From assembly GCA_021014325.1 (NCBI GenBank), contig CM037459.1:15774501-15838500 (forward strand): a DNA stretch of 64,000 bases, read 5' to 3'. The stretch is from Plazaster borealis (taxonomy: Eukaryota; Echinodermata; Asteroidea; Forcipulatida; Labidiasteridae). Under the pieces are notes generated by a model. The model did no database searches, was not told the DNA's origin, and worked only from the letters and a program-made list of their open reading frames with translations. This document shows positions 22,290-33,561 of the stretch, piece by piece (position 1 is the stretch's first letter; the number at the start of each line of letters is the position of its first letter). A program made the translations under genes and the position numbers.

Positions 22290-23580
22290 GTTTGATGGAT
22301 GCATCTATGACATCGAGTGATGGCCTGCCGACTGGCCTTCAACGGTTCGTTTCGATGAGGGCGGATGCAACATGTGCTTGGAAAACTCTCCGCTTCATTA
22401 TCGTCTTCTTGGGGAGCTGGAGGGCCTCAAAGTCACGATGGTCGAGGAGCCTGGCACTGACAATGACCAACATGAATGTGTGTGCTAGAACAAATACATA
22501 TACCATTGTCATGACTTCATGCGGAAGTGGTTTTGGGCAAGGAAACTATCCATTAGGTCGACACCACCCATGAACTTGTTGTACATTCTGATAATGGCAG
22601 GCTTGTCAACATCAACATGGCTTTTAGAGGAGGGATCCCATCGGCATACTTTATCTGCAGGATCAACACTAACATGTGTTAACAAGAGTGTGACAGCCTT
22701 GTTAACCTGCCACTTTACTCCTATGATGCCACACTCCACCTCAACACAGGAATAAAAGGCACCCAGCCTGCCCGCTCTTCTTCAAAGCCTTGTCATTTTC
22801 AAGGTTGCAGCTAAGCAGGCGGTTCTGCGCACAGTTCCAATTTAGTGCTTACCAAGTTCCCTGATCTTGATAAGAAGGCCAATGCCAGTGAAGAGGCTGT
22901 CTGCATAGATCTTGTGGTTGACGTTGGGTGGTAATGTTGATACAAGTTTCAGAACAACATCTTCACCTTGTCCAAGCTCTGTTCATTTCCCATCGCCTTG
23001 GTACTCGTCAAAATCTAATACCAAGCCAATAGAATCAGATCTGAACCAGATTTTGAATCCCCCCATGGGTGACGTTTTGATTTCTGCTCATCACGCCACT
23101 GACAGGCTGGTAGCTCGTTCCATTCTCCCAATACGCTAACCGAACAAGCCCCATTTGAAAGAACATACCGATGACTTGTTATCGCTCCTTCTTCAATATA
23201 TTTGCCAACTGTCCATTCTTCTGCAAACTGTACAGGTTTAGATTGGTGCACGACTTGGTCTAACATGTCATCAATGATAAACCGCTGAAAGCATCCCATT
23301 CCCAGCGGCGTATCAAACTTAGTGTCAGGTGGAGGCTCTACTGGGGGTTAGAGAAGGATGCATCAGGAGCTTGGAAAGGAATTGATTTCCATTTATTTTG
23401 TGGTGACTTCTATGCCTTTTTTCGCAGCTGAAGAACCAGCAATACTGGCAAGGGGCTCATCATCTGACACATTGAAGTCATCATCACTGTCAGAGATGTC
23501 TGCTTCATCATTGGCTCATACGAATCACTACCATCATCACTCTGGTTGCAATCCAAGGCCTCTAATATATCTTTGACTCA
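22290..23580 (-). pseudogene. decayed piggyBac-like transposase
   Basis: Read on the minus strand from about 23570: an acidic N-terminus (SDDDFNVSDDEPLASIAG) typical of piggyBac-derived proteins; then FIIDDMLDQVVHQSNLYSLQ at the start of the DDE_Tnp_1_7-type domain (about 23200-23290, spread over frames); then, at 22509-22760, VKWQVNKAVTLLLTHVS, VCRWDPSSKSHVDVDKP and MYNKFMGGVDLMDSFLAQ. The last is the most conserved C-terminal piggyBac block (MYNxxMGGVDLxD). Frameshifts and stops are frequent and much of the middle, where catalytic Asp residues would lie, is unreadable. TTAA-flanked ends were not identified. Confidence 0.85.
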
Positions 23581-24513
23581 AAGCCGTGTCCTTAGATGAC
23601 ATGCCATACTCTTTAATTAAGAGAAAACTTACAAACTGATAAAACAAGTGTTTGTGTACAATACAAACATTGACATGTAGAACTAGAAAATCAAATTGTT
23701 CCCAGTAGTCTTTTGCTAAAATCGACGATCATAATTATACTGTATATTGAATGAAGAAAACAAAAATGAAATAAAATAAATCACTTAGACACTGTGTCTA
23801 ATATAATATAATAGCACATTATGCTCAACACATTCCATGAACTTGTGCCCTCTTATAATATCACTAATAAGTTGCAAACTTGAGTTGCCATTTCACCCAG
23901 ACAGAGATGACCCCCTTTTTTCTTCTTTTTTTCCCTATTATTATTTTTTCCATCCGAACAATTCTCATAGCATCTACACGTGAAATTTTGTTATCACGTG
24001 AAATTTTGTTATCGTTCGATCTAAGGAAATACAGTCTTTAAAAGACACAAACAATACATCAAATGAAAGCCTGTGCTCTAACTTAGATCCAGCAGCAGCA
24101 TGGGGTATATGCATAAATATAGCCTTGGCGTGGTAGTTTATTATTTAAAATTTTATATTGTCTGATCCATCGTCAAAGAGTTATAATATTTGTGCAACTT
24201 TGTAACTTATCTTGTAACTTACGACCCTTTTTGACCTTTACTTCCGGTACATATCCATATCTCGTGAACCACATGTCTTAAAGTCAAAATATTTGTGACA
24301 TCTTAAAGCTAATGACACATTTGTAATTATTAAAAACATGACCCCACTTTGATCTTTTTTCCGATCCAAACAGAAAATTACAAAAAACATGTTTTTGTCA
24401 TCGTGATGTCATCAGGTGTCAAATTATTACATTAATTCAAAGTTTATTATCCCAAATAAACCGAAACCACAGTGTTTGTTCGTTACAAACTCATTTCTAG
24501 TTATTATTATTGT
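23581..24513. other. intergenic, with a fragment of the CCGGAAG repeat family
   Basis: Around 24222-24425 the words GACCTTTACTTCCGG, ATCTCGTGAACCACATGTCT and GTGATGTCATCAGGTGTCAA mark a short piece of the 4501-7663 family. A duplicated ACGTGAAATTTTGTTATC lies at about 23979-24013. Nothing else recognised. Confidence 0.5.
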
Positions 24514-25272
24514 TGTAACAGGCACACAATTACCGGATCAAGTACTAAAATTGGTTACGGCCCTAAGAGAGAACTTTGAACTTTGGCAGGAATTCTAACT
24601 CGAGAGATCATTTTGAGTTCTTCAAACGAGTATAGCGACTCTTTTATTCAAGGGTTCTAACTATTTAGTATATGTGCACAGACAATGTAAACTAAACACT
24701 GAGACAGAGCGCCAATGTGCATCAGCTGTCGAATACGCTGAGGCGTTGCAGCACGCACTCCTTAGTCTAGCTGCTCCTCGGCAGGCAAGAACAAGTCACA
24801 ATCTGAACACTGAGCTCTCAAATGGCTCGTCTTTTATAGCCTTTGGCAAGGAGCTAGCGTATCACAACAAGATGCCTTTTGCGCTATTCTGATTGGTCAT
24901 TAACCACTAGAACAAATGTTATTCCTAATCATAATAATCCTCCAGCCACTTTCGGCGCAGGTTAATTAAACTTGTATAAGTTCTTTCACTTTAGTTATTC
25001 TACAGTTATTTTATCTTGTTGGGTGCTGGAATAAACAACTGTTGGCATTAATTTTTTTCATTAAAATACATGTTGATACATGTTGGGTGCTGGAATAAAC
25101 AACTGTTGGCATTAATTTTTTTCATTAAAATACATGTTGATTCGGATAACAATTTCTCATCTTTCCCAAAGTCTTATAGATAAAAGGGCATGAACTAAAC
25201 CCAGGTGTTTTATTAAGATAAATAATAACGTGTGTTTACTGGAAATTAATCACAAGTTGTATTTTCCTTACA
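24514..25272. mobile_element. solo LTR, older copy (TGTAAC...TTACA)
   Basis: Begins TGTAACAGGC and ends CCTTACA. It aligns in order with the solo LTR at 36103-36734: CGCCAATGTGCAT, AAGTCACAATCTGAAC, TGGCTCGTCTTTTATA, GGAGCTAGCG, TGATTGGTCATTAA and CATAATAATCCT. TTTTATA (near 24833) may be the LTR TATA box and ATTGGT a CCAAT-type site. It carries an internal 64-bp tandem duplication. No internal retroelement sequence flanks it. Confidence 0.8.
25017..25143. repeat. 64-bp tandem duplication inside the solo LTR
   Basis: TGTTGGGTGCTGGAATAAAC starts at 25017 and again at 25081, with essentially identical units, so the duplication is recent. Confidence 0.9.
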
Positions 25273-26590
25273 TTACTATGGTTTAATAAAATACTGCTCA
25301 TTGCAGCCTACCTGCTGAATTACACAACAGTTTACATTAAAAATAAATGGAATACATGAATCATATAATTTTATGAAGAAGTGCATGAAACCTGCAACCT
25401 TGTTTCACTCCGGAGCAGATGTAAGGAACTCTGCGTCTCAGTTGTTGCGTTGTTTCTGTGACTGGCTACTCCAGACACGCTATTCATGCAGGGACTTGCG
25501 TAGTACTTGGTAGTAGATAAGTGCAGAACAGAATGCTACCGGAAAAGTGCTCTGCCTCATATAGTTAAAATGCTCAATTTAATTTCTGTCATGTTTGGAA
25601 TAGTACTCATTGTAAAAACCTTTTTTTCCTCAACGCAGGTGTTGCTTACTCAACACAGGTGTTGCTTAATTATTTACTGTAAAGACGATATGAATTCTTT
25701 ATGTGTGCTCTCACACTGCTATATTCTTTGGTATTTGATGTTCTCTTTTTTCGTTTTTTAGCTATTTTTGTACGACCTCTTTTTTTATGAAGTTATTATA
25801 ATGTTCTTTTTTTCACTTTATTGTTAATTGTTAACATTTCAACCCTCAGGGTGCAACGATTGATAATAAAATCCCTTAATTTAATTGAATTCAGCAGACT
25901 TTCCCATACACTGCAAATTTATTTTATATATAGATAAATGGACCGCGACCAAGGTGAAGCAAATGAAGGAAAATCAGTAAGCCAGATTTGAATGACATAT
26001 GGTACAATGCCAAATGTCAAGTGAATGTGCAATTTGAATTCCTCAGACTGAATCTAGTGATGTTAAGTCACAATTTCCAATTAAATGTTGGAGGTTCAAT
26101 GGATGCAAGGACAGTACTTTTAGTCCAAGGAATTAAGTTTGTGCTAATTTAATAGTGACGAGTAAAGTCACTGTACCAAACATTCGGATTTTTCTCCCAA
26201 TTGTTAGTGATTCTGTGAACTTTCATATTATTTAATTTGTATTGGGTTGAACAGGTTGTCTTTGTTTTACTTCTTTTATGGTTTCCTTTGGCCCTCTACC
26301 TGTCTCCAGAACTTTTTCTATTTGATCATTTTTTCTTCATATTTCTTTGGCGTCTCTTTTTTTCTGCTCGTCTTGACTGCCTCAGTAGAGCTGTTTTGTG
26401 TGTTATTTGTCTGAGCTTCTTACCTCTTGTTTCAATAACCCCCAATTGAGTCAACCTCTTCATTTGTGTGATCACTCGTTAGTGCAAGTACTTGAATTAT
26501 GCACACATCTTGTTTCCCTGGCGCCTGCATGACGGCTTTGACTTCAGGAAGATCTTCATTTTAGTCCACAAATTGCAACCATAAGCTAAG
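25273..26590. other. intergenic, nothing recognised
   Basis: AT-rich. CTCAACGCAGGTGTTGCTTA is nearly repeated in tandem at about 25629-25668. An open frame at 26237-26446 is hydrophobic but is mainly T-rich sequence. Confidence 0.4.
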
Positions 26591-26797
26591 ATGCACATGC
26601 GATGTCGTCAGAATGGACTTGTGGTAAGTCAAGAAACAGTGCGCCATCTTCTGGGATTGATAGACCCAGAGGGAGTTGAGCAAAGAAGGCGGCGGCTAAA
26701 GAGAAGGACAAACGATGGAAGAGGCCCAAACTTTGTGTTGCACTTGGACTTTTATGACAAACTTGAGCCTTTAGGGGTTTATTTCATCATACAGTGA
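26591..26797 (+). pseudogene. fragment of an integrase/transposase (pre-catalytic part)
   Basis: Reads VVSQETVRHLLGLIDPEGVE, RRRRLKRRTNDGRGPNFVLH and LDFYDKLEPLGV, then stops. This matches the pattern of animal integrase-core proteins in which a helix-turn-helix with DPEGVE.R...L.RR precedes GPN.VWH.D.YDKLKP.G. The Trp before His is changed to Leu, the first catalytic Asp is retained (HLD), and the rest of the catalytic domain is absent. The exact superfamily is unknown to me. Confidence 0.6.
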
Positions 26798-27228
26798 GCC
26801 TAAACTAAAATAACACTGGATAAAACATGGACTCCTTGCGTCCAAAGCCGTGGCCACCATAATTAGCCTTGCTCAAGTCAAGGCGGTTGCGGTTTTCACT
26901 CCGAAAAGACAGCGAACCCCAGGTGCATACACGCACGAGGCCCGTACTACTACTGTAGCCCTTAGGTTATCCACACTCGTGACACATCTGTACTACAACT
27001 GTCTGTAGCCCGTAGGTCATCCGCACTAGTATCCCCCTTTACTGTCCGCATACAGAAAACCATGCACGCATGCAGTGTACATACAGTGCAGTGAACATGT
27101 ACATCATGAGCTAGCTGGAAATGCCTCAACCGACTGGAAATGCCTCAACCGACTCAGAATATGTACTTGTCGCTGCAAAGTAACTCCCAAGTATCATGGT
27201 GCTATCTGAACGGCCAGGATGTCACTTG

Positions 27229-27484
27229 GGCCCAATTTCATGGCACTGCTTACCAAATAATTCTGCGCTTACGCGCAGTGTTATGTGTGTGTATTTCTTT
27301 GGGACGCAGCTGGGCGTAAGTGCAGAATTCCACGGTTAGCAGTGCCATGCAGGGCCCAATTTCATGGCACTGCTTACCAAATAATTTTGCGCTTACCATA
27401 CTGTAATGTGTGTATTTCTATGGGACGCAGCTGGGCTAAGCGCAGAATTCCACGGTTATTTAGCAGTGCCATAAAATTGGGCCC
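27229..27484. mobile_element. pair of GGGCCCAATTTCAT-type MITEs in tandem
   Basis: Two copies sit head to tail, sharing the junction GGGCCCAATTTCATGGCACT at 27354. Each contains CTGCTTACCAAATAATT, GGGACGCAGCTGGGC and GCAGAATTCCACGGTTA, then ends in AGCAGTGCCAT. Confidence 0.85.
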
Positions 27485-27529
27485 AGCATATGCAGTTCAG
27501 AAGCACAGACATGGAGTCCCCTACTGGAG

Positions 27530-28146
27530 CAGGTGCTCCAGTTGAAACCAGGTGAACGTTTCAACTGGTTTCAACTGGAATTAACTGGTGTCCAACTGGT
27601 ACCTGTTGGATTCAACTGGTTGAAAAGAAAAAACCAGTTGAAACCAGTTGAAGGAAGTAGTTACCAACTGGGGATTATTGTGGTGTAAACAGGAACCAGT
27701 TCAAACCAGTTACCAACTGGTATTTCTTGTTGTGTCAACAGGAACCAGTTGAAAGAACCAGTTACCAACTGGAAATTCTTAGCATGGCTAATATCACGGC
27801 ATGATGATGTTTAAAAAAGATTTAGACTGACCACCTGTATATCTGGCTATATAATTGTCTCTGTCTGTCTGTCTGTCTGTCTGCATGTCCTAAACCGAGG
27901 AAACCTGCTCACTGGTGACAACAGTTGATGCAGCCCAAACTAGTTAGACCAGTTGGAACCAGTTGAAAACCAGTTCAGACAAATCACAAACCAGTTCATA
28001 CCAGCGGCCAGTTCCCAACCAGTTAAACCAGTTCGAAACTAGTTTTAAAATCATGCAGTTCGAAACCAGTTAAACCAGTTACCAAATCCCAGTTCAACTG
28101 AACCAGTTGGGACCAGTTGAACTGGTTTCAACTGGAATTTTCACCT
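27530..28146. repeat. element saturated with CCAGTTGAA / TTCAACTGG
   Basis: About 30 copies of AACCAGTT, CCAGTTGAA or their complements are packed in both orientations into 600 bp. The ends look inverted: CCAGGTGAACGTTTCAACTG at 27547 and AACTGGAATTTTCACCTGG ending near 28146. A (GTCT)n microsatellite lies at about 27863-27883. Dense subterminal motifs like this usually bind a transposase. No open frame. Confidence 0.75.
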
Positions 28147-28156
28147 GGGTGGAGAC

Positions 28157-28438
28157 CTTGGCCCAATTTCATAGAGCTGCTGAACGGCCGACTTTGTGCT
28201 TTGAGCAAGTTTCCATTTCATAGCGCTGCTAACCGTAAGCACACGAAGGCATGCTAACCTTCCTGTGCTTACTGTATGAAAATGAATGACGTAACAATGC
28301 AAATCCATGGTGAACGCGCAAGATGGCCACGTGATTTTCTTGCTAACCTGTGAAATACGCTTATGATCAAACAAATTTTTCTGCTACAGTTAGCACGAAA
28401 ATTTGCTTATTGTTAAGCAGCACTATGAAATTGGGCCC
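28157..28438. mobile_element. GGGCCCAATTTCAT-type MITE, longer variant
   Basis: Left GCCCAATTTCATAGAGCTGC; right AAGCAGCACTATGAAATTGG then GCC. The interior has a partial second end at about 28210 (TTTCATAGCGCTGCTAACCG), so it may be two nested copies. Confidence 0.8.
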
Positions 28439-28855
28439 TGGCTGATGGAAGTGCCAACGACTGTGGGTAGGCATATATGCAGAGCTGTGGGGACTTCTAC
28501 ACAGTGGAACAAAGGTCCCACACCGTTTTTCTTTGTAAAACTTGGTCCCCACAAGGGGATTCTTTAGAAAAGGGAATATTATAGAACAACAACAGAAAGT
28601 TCCAACAACTCTGTGTGCAAAAGACTGTTTGCTCAGTTCTGGCTGACACACAGCATATAACGTTTGTGGACACGATAAGAAGAAGAAGCTCAAGCGGTTG
28701 CGCGGTGTAAAGGGAAAGATAAATAAATGAAAACATAACTCCAACGCCTTGTTGGTCAAGGCTACACGCGTCGTATCTCCACTAGTAGTCTGCTCTCCAG
28801 CGCATGATGTCTCGCCTACTTGATGCATGCTATTGCTAGCTGGCTGGGAATACTA

Positions 28856-28989
28856 CCTTTAGTCAAGGCGCACACACGACACCCCCAGATGTCACGCATG
28901 AAAAAGACTATCGGCGAAGCCGTTCGCCGCTCGCGCTGGTCTTTTTTCGCGCGTGACATCTGGGGGTACCGTTCGGCCTTGACTAAAGG
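28856..28989. mobile_element. small palindromic MITE with CTA target duplication
   Basis: The inverted arms begin CCTTTAGTCAAGGC and include ACCCCCAGATGTCACGC / GCGTGACATCTGGGGGT. It is flanked by CTA at 28853-28855 and 28990-28992. The 3-bp duplication suggests a PIF/Harbinger relative. Confidence 0.8.
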
Positions 28990-29538
28990 CTAGGTGTACG
29001 GTAGACTTGGTTCAAGTCGGGTCTCGTGCTAATCGAGTCAGTAATCTATGAGTGCAGAGCTGTACGGCTCTGATGAGTGCAGAGCTGTGTATATACGGCT
29101 CTGGATGAGTGCAGAGCTCTCAATACACGGCTCTGGATGAGTGTTGTAACGCGCGCCCTCTAGTGTCATTTATTTGCCAATCCAGTGAATTTTGGATCGC
29201 GAATACAGTTGATTGGCACTTTCCTGGCGAGTGAGGGCGCACAAAGTGGTGAAATAAAGCTGCGATTCTGAGTTAAAGTGCATGCAGTGGATTAATCAGA
29301 CGACGAAGGACTCGACGAAAGTTCGACTTGGGTCAAGTCTAGGTGTGTACGGCTGACGGGGTGGCAAAAAAGAAATTCCAAGCGCGGTAAAGGCCAATAT
29401 TTGCATATCTCGCTCCCATTGGCTTGGGTTCGTATGCATAAGCTTCATTACAATATCATTAGCAGCTAGCTGCACATAATCGCTCATCACTTATCACCTT
29501 TCGCATGGCCAGTTTGCTGAGTTGAGTCAAAAGTTAGT
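28990..29538. repeat. short GAGTGCAGAGCTGT tandem repeat and flanks
   Basis: Positions 29050-29130 hold three ~30-bp units, GAGTGCAGAGCTGT followed by a variable spacer and ACGGCTCTGGAT. Each can form an AGAGC/GCTCT hairpin. The flanking copies of CTAGGTGT(GT)ACGG near 28990 and 29339, with GACTTGGGTCAAGTC, suggest an unresolved small element. Confidence 0.55.
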
Positions 29539-30968
29539 AAGGTGTTCGGCTCCTCAGCCGAAAACCTATTGTAATCGTTAAGGTGTTTTTTTTTCCACCC
29601 TTCTGAACCTTCTCTTGCAGATTTCGCAAAAAGTTCAAGTTGTACAAACTTGAAACTTGGCATGTACTTGAACCTTAGCATGAGGACGGCACGCGAACAA
29701 TGACGTCATGATGATGTCATCAGGTGTCGAATTACAAGGTTTTTAGATATATTTTGTTTAATCTTTGAAATTCTGTAATAAATCACACTTAAGAGGCCGG
29801 CAGTTACTTTATGCGGGATCATACTAATTAGGTCATATAGGTCTTTATTTTTTGTCGCGTGCGTGACCTCACATGACCTCTACTTCCGGTCAAAACCGGA
29901 AATGCCGAGTAAATTGAAAGTAGCAGAAAGTGACAATGTTTTTTTGAGTTGTTTTTAACGATGTTGTAATTCGGCAAGTGTCTGGTTTAAAAAAATTGGA
30001 CCGGTGACGTCACACAATTTAAAAGCGCCCTCTAGCGCCAGGTTGAAAAAAGTTCAAAGCACACTTTTACTAGATGTCTGTGGCAAAGTTTATGAGAATC
30101 TCTTCAAAACTAGTAAATATAATGATCTTTATGCAGACAACATATTTTGTATAGTCGTATGATTACGTCATCGTGTGTCACGTGGTAAGGCCCTAAAGGT
30201 TCACATTTTGAATCTGTGTATCTACTAAATAAAACAGCCGATTGTGTTGAAACTTGGTGTACTGTAAGACAACGACCATGGCTTGTAAAATGTAAAGTGA
30301 CGTCATGATGACGTCATCACTTTATTTTTTACATTATTTTATAAAATCAAAGCTTAGTATTTGAAAAAATCATTACTCCAAAACCAGACGTTGGATTTTT
30401 GTTATTAACATATCATCAGAAAGGTATTCAAAAACTTAATAGATGATACACAGAGTGTAACCTCGTTTGACCTTGTTTTCCGGTTAAAACCGGAAGTTGA
30501 AGTTTAGTAACGGAAAAAATAATAACTCATGAACCACATGTTCGTTTTTTACAATCTACACATCATCGAACAGTTCGTGAAAAGTTTTTAAAAAGTTACT
30601 CAGAACCTGACCCATTTGACCTTGACTTCCTGTTCAATCCGGAAGTTGAAGTTTAATCGTTGAAAAATCATAACTTTTGATCCACAGATAAGATCTATAC
30701 AAAAAAGAAATGACATAATAATTTCAACAGCGCCCTCTATTGACAAGTTTTTAAAAAGAAACTATTAATTGCTGAAACCCTGTTGCTTAAATCCAAAAGA
30801 TTCAAACATAATGACCCGACAACATATAGGCTAATTTGGATACATCATAATAGCGTCATCAGCAAAACCATGTTCTCACATTTTCAACCTTTCTTACATT
30901 ACTCCACCACAACCAGAGTAATATCAAAACTTAAACGAATGACTTATTGACCACATGCCGAACACCCT
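29539..30968 (+). mobile_element. CCGGAAG-palindrome element, copy 2
   Basis: Left end AGGTGTTCGGCTCCTCAGCC, right end GCCGAACACC, forming an inverted repeat. The interior has GACGTCATGATGATGTCATC at 29702, several CTTCCGGT..ACCGGAAGT palindromes (about 29885, 30478, 30627), and the blocks ATAACTCATGAACCACATG and TTTACAATCTACACATCATC. Confidence 0.7.
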
Positions 30969-31036
30969 GTTTTTGTTCTAAAACAAAAACTTAAGTCTAG
31001 TTTATTTGTCGGTTGGTTATGCCACGGGTGTAGATA

Positions 31037-32605
31037 TAGCCTTGATCAAGGCAGTCGCATTTTTCACTCCAAAAAAGACGCCGTAAACACACCCGTATAC
31101 ACTGTGCGTAATGTGTGTATCACGTCGCACGACCCCCGTACACACACTGTGCGCAGGTCATCCGCACTCGTACCACTCTCCGCATGCGGAGGCCGTCAGG
31201 CTGACAGCCTTGACGGGTCTGTAACTTCCGGGATTAATATGTTTCTTGATATTTTCGTCCAACATTGGACGAAAATGGGGGCTCTCGGATATGCTAGTAT
31301 GCAGCTCATGAATAATTAAATATTTCGTCAGACCTATTGCAGACAACACAGGATGGGAAGCAAATGAATTATTCATTTTGACGTCCAATCACGAGCTTCT
31401 CTCACTATGACCTTTGTACCATATCATGCTTGCTGTATGTGATGTGATGTGAGTACATGTAGTTACCAACTTAATGGCGTTTGTGTGTATGTCTCAGCCA
31501 ATGGACCGGTAATCTGCGAGGCTGGTCAGTCAGCTCACAAGTGCTGAACCCGGGTGCGGCCCCTGGAGCTTTATGCACTGCACTCAAGTTCCCTCATAGG
31601 ACTACCCTGATCATTCGCCATTCTTTTGGTTATTAATTCTGGAGTTGATGTAGTTTCTGCATCTGTGTTTTCCTGACATATCCTCTCGAAGCTAGTCCGA
31701 CTCTGTGCAGCCACTCACATCGTCTTCATACTTTTGAATTGTTCTCAGACAGGGTCTTATAAGAATTTACTGCTAAACAAAAATTGAAAGGATACAGCCA
31801 CACATGATACATGTGAAATAGATTTTTAGCTACCCTGTTCTAGTGAGTGTACTTGGGATATTTGGTGTTAGGCAGCTCTATTTTTAGCTATATGCCTTCA
31901 TGAAACAATCAACAATGGTAGTTTATTGAGGTCTTTGTTTTGTATATTTTTACCTCTCAATGAATGCACCAACAATGATTAAATCACTGTTTAATGATGC
32001 AAGATGGAGAGAGGAGATGGTCAATCGGGCCTTACGTCATTACAAAAACACATCAGAAAAGCGTCTTCCTGCTGGAAAATGGTGTATGTAATGTATGTTA
32101 CAAATTGATCCGCGCAACCTCATTTGTTTAATTCCTGCCATGCCCTCATTGTCTCGCTCAGCTGAGGAGAATACGCAACATTTTCAGATAGATATTATTA
32201 TAACAAAGCATGGAGGAACAAAGTATTCCCAAATTCAAACCGGCGCGCCAGTGCAGTAGCCACATCTGGATACTGCATGCATATTCATAAGAATGAGTAA
32301 ACAAGACTTCCGCCACTGACCAATGGGGTCTCGCCTTTCGCGCGCATTATAGTAATGAGTCATTGGCTTCGAGACAGAACCGTCAAGGCGTTGATTCGGT
32401 AAGTGTCGCATATCTAGCTCACACGAGCACGCGCATACCGTACTGCACACACAGATACCATGCACACAGCTCGGGCGGGTTGGTAATGGTAGCTCGGGCG
32501 GGTTGGTAATGGTAGCTCGTGTGGGTAGCGCGGCGCAAATAAAATAAAAATGAAAACAATAAAATAAAATTGAGAAAAAAACCTCCAACGCCTTGATCAA
32601 GGCTT
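31037..32605. mobile_element. GCCTTGATCAAGGC-ended TIR element, copy 1
   Basis: Left end TAGCCTTGATCAAGGCAG; right end CTCCAACGCCTTGATCAAGG. It is nearly identical to copy 2 (34882-37099) over the left ~1 kb and the right ~350 bp, so both inserted fairly recently or were homogenised. No matching target duplication flanks it, and the right edge abuts the 32614 foldback element. It contains a 43-codon open frame at 31960-32091 conserved in copy 2. No transposase. Confidence 0.85.
31960..32091 (+). other. small conserved open frame in the TIR element
   Basis: The 43-codon ATG-to-stop frame contains RWREEMVNRALRHYKNTSEK and ends LPAGKWCM. Copy 2 has the same frame at 35844-35975 with one visible substitution (Glu to Gln). 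It could be a captured exon or a remnant of the autonomous element's protein. I do not recognise the family. Confidence 0.4.
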
Positions 32606-32613
32606 CTGTGGTG

Positions 32614-33561
32614 CCGGTGTGGACGGAGATTCTGTCCCCCCGGTGAATCTGTCCCCCCGGACAACTTTACCTGGCTTGTCTAGGGTACAACGTCCCCCGA
32701 GACAGTATCTCCTAGGATAAACTGTCTCTCGTTAGGTTATTCTGTCCGCCGTGCTCAACGGAGATTGTGTCCTCCAACGGAGAATATGTCCCCCAGGCAC
32801 GAGCGTCCACCGACGGAACTAAATCAATAAACTTGCTTTATTCACCTGGCTTTGCTGGTTTATAATAGAAGTATTATCTTATTGTTACATATTTTAGTCA
32901 AGAATTTTAAGCAAAGGAAAATTGTTGTGTGTGGAGACTTTGAAAAGAAAAGTCTACTGACAACAATTCACTGAGTGCGGCGCTGACGCAATTCTACCTC
33001 CATGCTTTGCCCAAATTACGGATATTGCCCAGAATCCGGATAATATGCATTTTTAGCGTTGGAATTTTCCGATTTATTTTTCGTACGATGGATTTCCGGT
33101 TTTGTCATCATCGCCCATTCTCATGCTTGATTTTATATAGTTAAAAAGATTTCAAGTGTCGCACAGAGGCAAACAAGGGAACAAATGTGAGAGGGGGACA
33201 AATTCTCCTGGCGGACAGAAAACCCTGGGCGGGGAACACATTTCCCTAGGGGATTCTGTCCCCCCGGACCGCTGTGCGGGGGGGGGGGGGACAGAATTCC
33301 CTGTTACACCGGCGGATCCCATGTCCATGGTGCCGTCGGAGTGTCTATGGTGCCGTCGGACTCCCTGTCTGTGGTGGCGGCGGCGGATGTATATTCTCCG
33401 TTGCAGGACACAATCTCCGTTGAGCACGGCGGACAGAATAACCTAACGAGAGACAGTTTATCCTAGGAGATACTGTCTCGGGGACGTTGTACCCTAAAAA
33501 ACCAGGTAAAGTTGTCCGGGGGACAGATCCACCGGGGAGACAGAATCTCCGTCCACACCGG
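32614..33561. mobile_element. foldback element with ~170 bp inverted arms
   Basis: Arms at 32614-32786 and 33390-33561 are near-perfect complements. They contain CCGGTGTGGACGGAGATTCT, CCTAGGATAAACTGTCTCTC, TTATTCTGTCCGCCGTGCTC and AACGGAGATTGTGTCC. The loop is about 600 bp. A related pair of ends (GGAGATTCTGTCC ... GGACAGAATCTCC) lies at 37580-37767. Repeated GGGGGACAGA words lie inside the arms. Confidence 0.85.

Larger units (their letters stand above)
26864..28764. mobile_element. GCCTTGATCAAGGC-ended TIR element, copy 3 (old, interrupted)
   Basis: The left end TAGCCTTGCTCAAGTCAAGG with TTTTCACTCCGAAAAGAC, and the right end ACTCCAACGCCTTGTTGGTC then AAGGCTA, match the two ends of the 31037 and 34882 copies. 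The interior at 26880-27060 retains the CACGAGGCCCGTA and GTAGCCC..GTCATCCGCACT blocks. The middle is replaced by MITEs and the CCAGTTGAA element. No target duplication survives. Confidence 0.65.

Noticed and set aside
26237..26446. Small membrane protein gene
   Set aside because: Hydrophobicity comes from T-rich sequence and no flanking gene signals are present.
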